Part shown: positions 9,890 through 17,471 of the stretch, one piece after another
Layout of the letters: every line of letters begins with the position of its first letter
How positions within the stretch are numbered: position 1 is the first letter of the stretch
From: a virus
Virus record (IMG/VR): IMGVR_UViG_3300030061_003805
Span: 2,237 to 35,276 of that record
Reading direction: 5' to 3' (one strand)
Length of the DNA: 33,040 nucleotides
Notes under the pieces: generated by a model
Database searches by the model: none
What the model saw: the letters and a program-made list of their open reading frames with translations, nothing else
What the model was told of the DNA's origin: nothing
Translations under genes and position numbers: made by a program

Positions 9890-10625
9890 ATTAAGAATAG
9901 TAAGAGCTTTATGGACAAATCCATATGCACCTTCTGATTGGTCAGAAACATATCTCTACCCAGAAATACCAAATAAACCTTTATACCCTGATGAAGTAGT
10001 ATATGTTTGGGGAGATGAAAATATAAAAGTATTAGAAGAAAGAGGCTACAATTATGTTAAAATGGATGATAATGAATATCCTTACTTTAATAGAGAATTT
10101 ACTCAACATGGTAAAAAATTAATAGCATTAGATAAATCTTTAAAAGAAACAGGTGAAGCATTATTATTAGACTGGGATTGTGTTCAATTAAAAGACTTAG
10201 ATATTGAAATTATTAGACAAAAAGAAACACAAGTTCCATTATATTGTTATACAGAAAAACAAATAACTAGAATAAAAGATGAATTTAAATTAGATATTCC
10301 ATTAGAAGAAGAATTAAGAAAATATCATTGGAAATTAGAAGATCTTTTAGTATCTCCTAACTTTGGGTTAGCTTATTCTAGAGATAAAAAATTTGCTGAA
10401 AAATTAATTGTAGAAGCTATAAAAAATAAAATTAATTATTGTATAGAAGAACATGCAATGTTTAATTATGCTAATTGTACATTAGATGAATATATAGACA
10501 AATATCATCCCACAATTTGTTATGGTAGGGCATTTCCTAAAAGTATTAAAGAAATTGGATCTGGTAAATTAAATGAATATGTTAACAATAAAATAGGTAT
10601 AAACGAATATTTTAGACATTTATAA
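9876..10625 (+). CDS. Putative glycosyltransferase with DWDC motif, paralogue B (GTG start)
   Basis: A 249-residue protein beginning with GTG, 14 bp inside the previous gene. The GTG is supported because the N-terminal LRIVRALW aligns with IKIIRSLW of paralogue A. It shares EVVYVWGDENIKVLEERGY, KLIALDKSLKETGEALLLDWDC (Asp-Trp-Asp at 99-101), LLVSPNFGLAYSRD and CIEEHAMFNYANCTLDEYI. Its stop overlaps the next start by one base (TAATG). Conservation of the putative catalytic segment in both copies suggests both are functional and have split in specificity rather than one decaying. Confidence 0.6.
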   Translation: MSISKLRIVRALWTNPYAPSDWSETYLYPEIPNKPLYPDEVVYVWGDENIKVLEERGYNYVKMDDNEYPYFNREFTQHGKKLIALDKSLKETGEALLLDWDCVQLKDLDIEIIRQKETQVPLYCYTEKQITRIKDEFKLDIPLEEELRKYHWKLEDLLVSPNFGLAYSRDKKFAEKLIVEAIKNKINYCIEEHAMFNYANCTLDEYIDKYHPTICYGRAFPKSIKEIGSGKLNEYVNNKIGINEYFRHL

Positions 10626-11659
10626 TGAAATCATATTGTAAATTACCCTTTGATAGATTTAGAATAGAATTTGATGGTCAATATCATTCATGTTGCCATC
10701 AAACTGATTATTATGGTAATATATTTGATGAAGGAAAGTCAATGGAGGAATTATATAAAGGTCAAAAATTAAGAGCGGTTAGGGTAGCAACATTAAATAA
10801 AGAACTCCATCCTATGTGTAATAATAATATGTGCCCTCTTTATGTAACAGATTTAGAAAGAAATCAAGATGCTATTTTAACAAAATATCCTAAACAAGTT
10901 GAATTTGCTTTATCTCCTCAAATGTGTAACATAGGAGGTGAAAACCCAACACCAAAAACGGCTTGTGCAATGTGTCCTAGATCAAGCGAAGGATGGATGA
11001 AACCTTATTTAGATGGAACCATTCCAGATAGAACAGATGAAATGTTAGAATTTATCAAACCATCATTACCTTATCTTGAAACATTAACTGTATTAGGAAT
11101 TATAGAACCCTTCTTTAAAGGACAAATATTTGATGTTTTAGATAAGTTAGAATTTAAAAAATATAAAAAAGATGTTTTAATATGGACTTTTTGTAATGCT
11201 ACTTTATTTGGAGAAAAAAACCAAAATAAATATTTAGATGAATATGTAGAAAAATCAGTGTTTGGTTTTTCAGTAGATGCTGCTACACCTAAAACATATC
11301 AAAAAGTTAGAAAATTAAATTATTTTCATGTTGTAAAAAGAAACCTAATAACTTACTTTAAAAAATGTAAAGAAGAACAAAGATGGGATGAATCATTTAT
11401 TGCAAATAATATCAATATGTGGAATGTACATGAAGTTTCTGATATGGTTAAATTTGCAAAAGAAGTAGGAGCACCTCATATTCAATTTAGCCCTACACAT
11501 GGTGAAAAACTTTCTACACAATTACCACGTGATGCTTACTGCAATGAAAGTAATTGGGAAATATTTGATAGAGCACAAGAAAAAGCAATAGAAACAGGAA
11601 AAGAAATTGGACAAAGTGTACAATTTTATGTACCTTTACATAGAGGATTTAAGAAATAA
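10625..11659 (+). CDS. Radical SAM protein with N-terminal SPASM/Twitch-type domain
   Basis: A 344-residue protein. Residues 1-75 look like a SPASM/Twitch auxiliary-cluster domain: CKLPFDRFRIEFDGQYHSCC, GNIFDEGKSMEELYKG, and Cys65/Cys70 (Cys5, 23, 24, 65, 70). A radical SAM-like core follows, with Cys101, Cys114 and Cys117 (MCN...CAMCPRS), then FGFSVDAATPKTYQKVRK, which matches the usual strand carrying SxDg. Phage proteins with this reversed domain order are known. The first cysteine spacing is C-x12-C-x2-C rather than CxxxCxxC. The enzyme would use SAM radical chemistry, possibly on a sugar or peptide, within the modification cassette. The substrate is unknown. Confidence 0.75.
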   Translation: MKSYCKLPFDRFRIEFDGQYHSCCHQTDYYGNIFDEGKSMEELYKGQKLRAVRVATLNKELHPMCNNNMCPLYVTDLERNQDAILTKYPKQVEFALSPQMCNIGGENPTPKTACAMCPRSSEGWMKPYLDGTIPDRTDEMLEFIKPSLPYLETLTVLGIIEPFFKGQIFDVLDKLEFKKYKKDVLIWTFCNATLFGEKNQNKYLDEYVEKSVFGFSVDAATPKTYQKVRKLNYFHVVKRNLITYFKKCKEEQRWDESFIANNINMWNVHEVSDMVKFAKEVGAPHIQFSPTHGEKLSTQLPRDAYCNESNWEIFDRAQEKAIETGKEIGQSVQFYVPLHRGFKK

Positions 11660-11662
11660 AAT

Positions 11663-12253
11663 ATGGAAAAATATAAAGTAAAAGTAATAACTTTACCAAG
11701 AAGACAAGATCGTAGAGATAAACTTGAAAAACAACAATTTTTTAAAGATATAGATTTTGAATATGCAATAGGAATTAATGGTCAAGAATATGAATTAACT
11801 GATTTTGATAAAGAATTTATTAAAGGGAATGATTATGAAAAATATAATATTCATATACCTTCATTAGTAGCAGCTAATTATACACATTTAAATTTATTAG
11901 AAGAATGTGCTAGTCAAGAATTACCTTATTTTATATTTGAAGATGATACAGAACAATTACAAGATTTCCCATTAGAATTAGTGGAAAAAATAGTTAATAG
12001 AAAAAATATAGATTATTATTGGTTATTAGCAGATCAACCTACTATATTAGCGTATGTTATTTGGCCAAAAGGAGCTGAAAAAATAATTGAACATGTAACT
12101 AATGTTTCTAAATTATCTAGAGGTTTAGATTGGCAAATTTTTGAAATGAAAAAAAGTTTATTATTGCGTGGAGACCAAGTAAAATCTTCGTACTTTACCC
12201 AAGTACCAGGGAAGGACTCTGATATCACAAACTTAGAAAACTATGAAAAATAA
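11663..12253 (+). CDS. Short glycosyltransferase family 25-like protein
   Basis: A 196-residue protein with a GT25-like N-terminus, VKVITLPRRQDRRDKLEKQ, followed by FEYAIGINGQEYE. Residues 62-100 hold IHIPSLVAANYTHLNLLEECA and YFIFEDDTEQ, with Glu-Asp-Asp at 93-95. The middle retains YWLLADQPTILAYVIWPKGAEKI, resembling the GT25 segment around the A-Y-x-I motif. At 196 residues it is short compared with about 250-300 for typical members, and with the other GT25 in this cassette. It overlaps the next gene by 11 bp. Confidence 0.75.
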   Translation: MEKYKVKVITLPRRQDRRDKLEKQQFFKDIDFEYAIGINGQEYELTDFDKEFIKGNDYEKYNIHIPSLVAANYTHLNLLEECASQELPYFIFEDDTEQLQDFPLELVEKIVNRKNIDYYWLLADQPTILAYVIWPKGAEKIIEHVTNVSKLSRGLDWQIFEMKKSLLLRGDQVKSSYFTQVPGKDSDITNLENYEK

Positions 12254-12938
12254 ACCGTTTTATCCTACAGATAGAGAAGACGTTTACTTTTTAGCACCTA
12301 TTCCTGTTTTTAAAAAAGAATATGGTAATGATATTATCACCCAAAGAGTATTTGATTTAGGTAACAGATTATTAGACCCAGAAGGTAAATTACAAGGTCA
12401 AGAATTACCATTTCAATATGATAAAGTTAGACAAGATCATTATTATTTAAATTATGATTATCAAGAAGAATGGACTGAAAGTCATGAATTACCACCTTTA
12501 GGAAGTAGATATTATGCTAAACCAAATGACTTTCTATCTACAGAGAATGAAGATGTTGAAGTAATTAAACGTAGAATTATAAATGGTTTTAAAAGTTTAG
12601 TAGGAGATAAAGATTGCAAACCAGTAATAACAGAAAATTGGATGCAATATTACCATCCAGCAGATGGTAGAGGACATAATGCTCACAACCATAATAGATG
12701 GAGCAATTCAGAAGAAAAACCTATGATGTTTTCAGGTGGTTATTATTTAAGTGATGGAGACCCTATTAAAGATCATCCTTATAGTGGCACATTTGCTTTC
12801 CATATTAGAGGAGAAAGACATTATATTAGACCAAAAGCGGGAATGCTGATGATTTGGCCTCATGATCTACTACACTCAGTAGCTCCTTTTTATGGTAAAA
12901 CATGGAGAACGGTTATAAATTTTAATATAGAAATATGA
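12243..12938 (+). CDS. Putative 2-oxoglutarate/Fe(II) oxygenase
   Basis: A 231-residue protein. The C-terminal half has the layout of the 2OG-FeII_Oxy_5-type family: ENWMQYYHPADGRGHNAHNHNR, SGGYYLSDGDP, a beta strand, RPKAGMLMIWPHDLLHSV, and TWRTVINFNI. His148 or His150 is the likely proximal ligand, His211 the distal ligand, and Arg222 the 2OG-binding residue. The acidic ligand of an HxD triad is not obvious, so activity is less certain than for the second oxygenase in the cassette. It is flanked by GT25 and GT9 genes. Hydroxylation of a sugar, lipid or protein side chain would fit. Confidence 0.7.
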   Translation: MKNKPFYPTDREDVYFLAPIPVFKKEYGNDIITQRVFDLGNRLLDPEGKLQGQELPFQYDKVRQDHYYLNYDYQEEWTESHELPPLGSRYYAKPNDFLSTENEDVEVIKRRIINGFKSLVGDKDCKPVITENWMQYYHPADGRGHNAHNHNRWSNSEEKPMMFSGGYYLSDGDPIKDHPYSGTFAFHIRGERHYIRPKAGMLMIWPHDLLHSVAPFYGKTWRTVINFNIEI

Positions 12939-13840
12939 ATCTAATTTTAGAAATAAAAGGTGGAATAGGTAAGACTATTATATCAACTGCTATAATAAAT
13001 TCAATTAAAAGGACTCATCCTGATTACAATATTATTGTTGTAACTGCTTACCCCCAAATATTTAAAAATAATCCTTTAGTTAAAGAAGTATTTACTTTTG
13101 CTAACTTTTCTCAAGTATATTACAAATATTGTAAAGATCAAGAATTTAAAGTATGTGGTTATGAACCTTATGAGCATACTGATTTTGTAACTAGGAAAAA
13201 AGGTTTATATGATGTATGGGCTAATTTATGTGGAGTTGAATATAAGAATGAATGGCCTCAATATTATATAGATGAAAAGGAAAAAATAAAATTTAAAGAA
13301 AAATATAAAAGTGATAAACCAATTTTTGTATTACAAACCCATGGAGGTGATAGATCACAAGAAATGGATTATAATTGGGCTAGAGATTTACCTGATAGTG
13401 TAGTAGAAAAAATAATTAATCACTATAAAAATGATTATACAATTTATCATATAAAAAGTGATTGGCAAAAATCATACGAACACACAATCCCAGCAACTGA
13501 GGGAATTAGAGAAATAGCTATATTAATTAGTTTATCTCAAAGAAGATTATTTATAGATAGTTTTGCTCAACATTTAGCTGTAGCATTACATAAACCATCC
13601 ACAGTATGTTGGATATCAACAGAACCAGAACAATTTGCTTATAAAAATCCAATAACTAGATATCCTTATCACTTTACAGTTAAAGCAAATGAACCACATT
13701 TTGAAACAGAGCATTCAACTTATTCAGGATATTCATTAGTAGAAAGTATAAACAATTTACCTTATGCAAATGTAGATAGTATATTTGAAGGAGTAGATAT
13801 TATAGAAGAAATTGAAAAACAAAAAAACGTATTCCAATGA
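12935..13840 (+). CDS. Glycosyltransferase family 9-like protein (heptosyltransferase-like)
   Basis: A 301-residue protein. The start, LILEIKGGIGKTIISTAIINSIKRTHPDYNIIVVT, matches the GT9/ADP-heptosyltransferase N-terminus (normally GGLGDxIxxxPxxxxLKxxxP) and not a P-loop. The C-terminal donor-binding half has PIFVLQTHGG, then AILISLSQRRLFIDSFAQHLAVALHKPSTVCW at 195-225. This mirrors GT9, where the sugar-nucleotide site follows an S/D-x-x-xxHxAaAlgkP pattern. It overlaps both 2OG oxygenase genes by 4 bp (ATGA). It probably transfers a sugar from a nucleotide donor to an unidentified glycan acceptor. Confidence 0.7.
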   Translation: MNLILEIKGGIGKTIISTAIINSIKRTHPDYNIIVVTAYPQIFKNNPLVKEVFTFANFSQVYYKYCKDQEFKVCGYEPYEHTDFVTRKKGLYDVWANLCGVEYKNEWPQYYIDEKEKIKFKEKYKSDKPIFVLQTHGGDRSQEMDYNWARDLPDSVVEKIINHYKNDYTIYHIKSDWQKSYEHTIPATEGIREIAILISLSQRRLFIDSFAQHLAVALHKPSTVCWISTEPEQFAYKNPITRYPYHFTVKANEPHFETEHSTYSGYSLVESINNLPYANVDSIFEGVDIIEEIEKQKNVFQ

Positions 13841-14430
13841 ATTTAAATTATACATTTGACCAACCAGAAAATGATTCACAGAATTATTATTTTTATAAAG
13901 AAGGATTTAATAAAGAAGAACTAAATATAATTGAACAATCAGTTTCTGATTTACCTTGGCATATAGCAACTACAGTAGGAGGTGATGATTCCGATAATAG
14001 AAAATCAAATATTAAATGGATCCCTCAAAATGATAATTGGTGGTGGTTATATGAAAAATTATCTAATATGGCTGTAGCAGCTAATAATGAATTATGGAAC
14101 TTCGACCTACAACATATACCAGAACAAATTCAATATACAGAATATCATGCTCCAGCTGGTCATTATGATTGGCATCAAGATATAGGCCCTGGAATGTTAT
14201 CTAAAAGAAAAATCTCAATTACAGTACAATTATCTGAACCAGATGAATATGAAGGAGGTACTCTTCAATTATTTAGAGGTGGAAGTACAGAAGGACCATT
14301 TATTGAAGCAGAAAAAGCTGCAGGGTGTGTTTTTATTTTCCCATCTTATATGATGCACAGAGTAACTCCAGTAACAAAAGGTACTAGAAAATCTTTTGTA
14401 TTATGGTTAGGAGGAGGACATTATAGATAA
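13837..14430 (+). CDS. 2-oxoglutarate/Fe(II) oxygenase, prolyl-hydroxylase-like (P4Hc/PKHD type)
   Basis: A 197-residue protein with a complete double-stranded beta-helix signature. GHYDWHQDIGPG gives His113 and Asp115, KISITVQLSEPDEYEGGTLQL follows, then FIFPSYMMHRVTPVTKGTRKSFVLW with His174 and Arg184. This is the H-x-D...H plus R-x-S set of P4Hc/PKHD-type hydroxylases, so the enzyme should be active with Fe(II), O2 and 2-oxoglutarate. Relatives hydroxylate prolyl or other side chains and small molecules. The coding region overlaps the GT9-like gene by 4 bp and is followed after one base by the beta-propeller gene. Confidence 0.88.
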   Translation: MNLNYTFDQPENDSQNYYFYKEGFNKEELNIIEQSVSDLPWHIATTVGGDDSDNRKSNIKWIPQNDNWWWLYEKLSNMAVAANNELWNFDLQHIPEQIQYTEYHAPAGHYDWHQDIGPGMLSKRKISITVQLSEPDEYEGGTLQLFRGGSTEGPFIEAEKAAGCVFIFPSYMMHRVTPVTKGTRKSFVLWLGGGHYR

Positions 14431-14431
14431 T

Positions 14432-15442
14432 ATGATAAGAAATTTAGCAAAATTAGCAGTTGATAATGGTGGATTATTAACCCCATTAATTATACCAGGT
14501 AATTTAACTGATGGTACAGGCCTATGTAATGTTTCTATCTATAAAGAAAAAGATGGTAGATTAATAGCAAATATTAGACATGTACATTATACTTTATATC
14601 ATGCTGAATTTAATCAAAAGTTTTATTGTAAGTATGGTACTTTATCTTATTTAAATCCTGAAGATGATATTAAATTAAGAACAGGAAATTATTTATGTAA
14701 TTTAAATTCTGATACTTTAGAAGTAGAAACCTATCAAAAAATTGACACATCAAAACACGATATTAAACCAGTATGGACATTTATTGGTTTAGAAGATGTT
14801 AGGATATTTAGATGGAATGATATATTTTATGCTTGTGGAGTAAGAAGAGATGTTAAACCTGATGGAGAAGGTAGAATGGAACTTTGTGAAGTACACTGGG
14901 ATGAAGATGTTTGTAAAGAGATTACAAGAGATAGAATAGAAGTTGACCCACATACTTATTTAGAAAAAAACTGGATGCCTGTTTTAGATATGCCTTATCA
15001 TTTTATTAGATGGTGTGATCCATTACAAGTAATGAAGGTTGATCCTAAAACAAAAACTAGTGAAGTTGTAGTAGAAAAAAAGTATGATTTAGATATTCCA
15101 AGAGAATTAAGAGGTGGCTCTCAAGTAATACCATTTGGAGATGAAGGAGATAGAATATGTCTAACACACGGATGCCTATTTTTCCATCATCCAGGAAAAC
15201 ATAAAGATGCTCAATATTATCATAGATTTGTTATATGGGATAAAGATTGGAATTTAAAAGCATTGACTAAACCATTTAAATTTATGGATGCGCAAATTGA
15301 ATTTGCTTGTGGGTTAGTTATTGATGGTGATAATTTTATAGCTACATTTGGTTATCAAGATAATGCTGCTTATGCTTTAAGATTACCTATTAATTTATTA
15401 GATAAATTAGAATGGGAAGATAAAAATATATGGAACAGTTAA
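14432..15442 (+). CDS. Beta-propeller protein of the GH43/GH130-like superfamily
   Basis: A 336-residue protein with repeated strand motifs typical of five-bladed glycosidase/phosphorylase propellers: VSIYKEKDGRLIANIRHVHY, WTFIGLEDVRIFRWNDIFYACGV (EDVR at 121-124), LEKNWMPVLD near 178, RGGSQVIPF, and a last blade IEFACGLVIDGDNFIATFGYQDNAAYALRL. The EDxR and KNWxP motifs are reminiscent of GH130 phosphorylases and related GT-associated propeller proteins. Whether it cleaves, transfers or only binds sugar is not clear. It lies at the 3' end of the glycan cassette and overlaps the TPR gene by 13 bp. Confidence 0.6.
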   Translation: MIRNLAKLAVDNGGLLTPLIIPGNLTDGTGLCNVSIYKEKDGRLIANIRHVHYTLYHAEFNQKFYCKYGTLSYLNPEDDIKLRTGNYLCNLNSDTLEVETYQKIDTSKHDIKPVWTFIGLEDVRIFRWNDIFYACGVRRDVKPDGEGRMELCEVHWDEDVCKEITRDRIEVDPHTYLEKNWMPVLDMPYHFIRWCDPLQVMKVDPKTKTSEVVVEKKYDLDIPRELRGGSQVIPFGDEGDRICLTHGCLFFHHPGKHKDAQYYHRFVIWDKDWNLKALTKPFKFMDAQIEFACGLVIDGDNFIATFGYQDNAAYALRLPINLLDKLEWEDKNIWNS

Positions 15443-15987
15443 AAAAATATTTATACGAGTATTTAGATAATACTACTGACCCTTATGTTAATGCTAAATT
15501 AGCTGAGGAATATGAAAAATTAGGACAAGGTGCTTCTGCATTATCTTATTTTTTAAGAGCAGCTGAATTAACATGGGAAACAGACCCAGAATTTGCTTAT
15601 TGTTGTATATTAAAAACATGGAAACAAATGCATAATACAACTCGAAGACCAAATTGGGAACGAGAACAATTACAAACAGCAGTAGCATTTTTACCTAAAA
15701 GACCTGAAGCATATTTACATTTAAGTTTATGGCATTCTAGTAGAAAAGAATGGAAACCAGCTTATATGTATTCTTGTTTAGGATTAGAAAATATAGGAAA
15801 AGATTCTTTACCTTACGATGTTAATTACCCTGGTGATTATATGTTATTATTTCAAAAGGCATATACTTCATGGTATGTTGGACAAAGGGAAGAATCCGCG
15901 CAGTTATGGAAAGAATTAGGCACAGCAGATGGTGTCAAACCAGAACATATGGAGATAATACAAAATAACATTCTTAATTTATGTTAA
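15430..15987 (+). CDS. TPR-like helical repeat protein
   Basis: A 185-residue, almost all-helical protein. Its N-terminal third, PYVNAKLAEEYEKLGQGASALSYFLRAAELT, is a good TPR unit. Further helical pairs follow: PEAYLHLSLWHSSRKEWKPAYMYSCLGLE and LFQKAYTSWYVGQREESAQLWKEL. Such repeats often sit next to or fused with glycosyltransferases (for example O-GlcNAc transferase-like and GT2 proteins) and hold the acceptor or a partner. Here it would be the last gene of the cassette and probably acts as a scaffold. The role is inferred from context. Confidence 0.6.
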   Translation: MEQLKKYLYEYLDNTTDPYVNAKLAEEYEKLGQGASALSYFLRAAELTWETDPEFAYCCILKTWKQMHNTTRRPNWEREQLQTAVAFLPKRPEAYLHLSLWHSSRKEWKPAYMYSCLGLENIGKDSLPYDVNYPGDYMLLFQKAYTSWYVGQREESAQLWKELGTADGVKPEHMEIIQNNILNLC

Positions 15988-15988
15988 A

Positions 15989-15998
15989 ATATTTATCA
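15989..15998 (+). promoter_or_regulatory. ATATTTAT-type putative promoter element (weak copy)
   Basis: ATATTTATCA just after the cassette's last stop. It is similar to the ATATTTATAA found in four other intergenic gaps of this window. The next start is 39 nt downstream. In such AT-rich DNA this copy alone is weak evidence. Confidence 0.3.
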
Positions 15999-16006
15999 TC
16001 GTTGCG

Positions 16007-16022
16007 TTAAACTGATGTTTAA
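16007..16022 (+). other. AT-rich hairpin TTAAAC/GTTTAA between cassette and replication genes
   Basis: A perfect 6-bp stem with loop TGAT, followed by TTAAAA. It uses the same stem sequence as 613-629. It might be an RNA-stability or weak termination element at a transcription-unit boundary. Confidence 0.3.
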
Positions 16023-16036
16023 TTAAAACAATAACT

Positions 16037-16522
16037 ATGAATTGGACATATAATGCCAAAGAAATGGTTGATATTAGCCAATTCCCAGATAGTACTTATG
16101 GGTTTGTTTATAAAACAACTCATATACCTAGTGGGAAAACATATATCGGAAAAAAGGTTTTATTTCATAATAAGAAACAAAAAATCGGTAAAAAAGAATT
16201 AGCGAAATTACAAGGTGTAGTGGGTCGTCGCCCAGCCTACAAATTAATAGTTAAGGAATCTGATTGGAAAACTTATTATGGTTCTCAAAAAGATATCAAA
16301 TTATTATTATCAGAAGGTAAAAAAGATGAATTTGAACGTACTATACTAAAATGTGTAACTAATAAAAAAGCACTAACTTATTTTGAAGTTAAATATCAAA
16401 TGATATACCAAGTGCTAGAAAAACCAGACGAATTTTTCAATGATAATATCTTAGGTAAATTCTTTACTAAGGATTTAAAAGATGTTAAATATGAAGATCC
16501 TTTGGAAATTAAAGACCATTAA
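16037..16522 (+). CDS. GIY-YIG nuclease-domain protein
   Basis: A 161-residue protein. YGFVYKTTHIPSGKTYIGKK at 21-40 corresponds to the GIY...YIG strand pair (G-F-V-Y and Y-I-G). A downstream Arg/Lys-rich helix, ESDWKTYYGS at 74-83, Glu117 in the TYFEVKYQ helix (probable metal-binding Glu) and Asn135 (FFNDNILG) complete the expected catalytic layout. T4-like phages carry this type as Seg-like or stand-alone endonucleases. No C-terminal DNA-binding extension is evident, so it could be a resident nuclease rather than a homing element. It leads the replication block; the primase start lies just downstream. Confidence 0.8.
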   Translation: MNWTYNAKEMVDISQFPDSTYGFVYKTTHIPSGKTYIGKKVLFHNKKQKIGKKELAKLQGVVGRRPAYKLIVKESDWKTYYGSQKDIKLLLSEGKKDEFERTILKCVTNKKALTYFEVKYQMIYQVLEKPDEFFNDNILGKFFTKDLKDVKYEDPLEIKDH

Positions 16523-16538
16523 CGTATATTACGGTGTT

Positions 16539-17471
16539 ATGATAAATCAGTTATTAGTTACTTTAGTAAATTCTGTATTAGGCACAGGCAAACAAACTGC
16601 TCGTGGCAATATGGCTTATACTTGTCCTCACTGTAAACATCATAAACCTAAATTAGAAGTTAATTTTACTGAAAATAAAAAAGGTGAAAACCCATGGCAT
16701 TGTTGGGTATGTGATAAAAAAGGTAAAAATATACTTTACCTATTAAAAGCTGCTGGTGCATCACAAGAAAAAATAGCAGAAGCAAAAACATACGTTAAAG
16801 ATGTTACATATGTAAGCAATGAACAATCACCAAAATATTTCTTAAAACTACCAGAAGAATATATAACATTAAAAGATGTTGATAAATCAGATATTATTGC
16901 TAGACATGCTTTAGCATATTTAAAAAAGAGAAATATTAGTAAAAAAGATATAATTAAATATAATATAGGGTATTGTAAAGAAGGATTGTATAAAAATATG
17001 ATTATATTACCAACATATGATAAAGATGGAAATATAAATTATTTTACAGGTCGTTCATTTGAAAAAGAACCTTATGTTAAATATAGAAACCCACAAGTAA
17101 GTAGAGATATAATTCCAAATGAGTATTTTATTAATTGGAATATACCTATTGTTCTATGTGAAGGACCATTTGATGCTATTGCTATAAAACGAAATGCAAT
17201 ACCATTACTAGGTAAAAATATTCAAAGTAGCTTAATGAAAAAAATAGTTACTTCATTAGTAGATAAAATTTATATTGCATTAGATAGGGATGCAATTAAA
17301 CAAGCTTTGAAATTCTGTGAAAGATTAATGGCGGAAGGCAAAGAAGTCTATCTTGTTGATATGCAAGATAAGGACCCGAGTGAGATGGGTTTCGAAAATT
17401 TCACAAGACTTATACAAAAAACAGTTCCATTAACCTATTCTAATTTATTGGAACAAAAATTAGCTATATGA
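16539..17471 (+). CDS. DNA primase, T4 gp61/DnaG-like
   Basis: A 310-residue protein that makes RNA primers for lagging-strand synthesis, normally with a gp41-type helicase. The N-terminal zinc-binding domain has CPHCKHH (Cys29, Cys32) and CWVC (Cys55, Cys58). The Toprim core has PIVLCEGPFDAIAI (Glu208) and IYIALDRDA (Asp249, Asp251). The length is close to T4 gp61 (342 residues). I chose the ATG at 16539 because the longer frame from 16482 adds 19 residues that merely overlap the upstream gene and have no place in the zinc domain. The stop overlaps the next ATG by 4 bp. No DnaB/gp41-like helicase is adjacent. Confidence 0.87.
   Translation: MINQLLVTLVNSVLGTGKQTARGNMAYTCPHCKHHKPKLEVNFTENKKGENPWHCWVCDKKGKNILYLLKAAGASQEKIAEAKTYVKDVTYVSNEQSPKYFLKLPEEYITLKDVDKSDIIARHALAYLKKRNISKKDIIKYNIGYCKEGLYKNMIILPTYDKDGNINYFTGRSFEKEPYVKYRNPQVSRDIIPNEYFINWNIPIVLCEGPFDAIAIKRNAIPLLGKNIQSSLMKKIVTSLVDKIYIALDRDAIKQALKFCERLMAEGKEVYLVDMQDKDPSEMGFENFTRLIQKTVPLTYSNLLEQKLAI

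Noticed and set aside
12935-13000. P-loop ATPase from GGIGKTIIS
   Set aside because: Walker A needs GxxxxGK(S/T). Here the motif is GGIGKT at the extreme N-terminus, and the C-terminal donor-site pattern fits GT9.
15494-15688. Minus-strand frame opposite the TPR gene
   Set aside because: It is antisense to a solid coding region and shows composition expected from complementing it.
16482-16538. Upstream start for the primase (19 extra residues)
   Set aside because: The extra part overlaps the GIY-YIG gene and does not match the primase zinc domain. The ATG at 16539 fits better.
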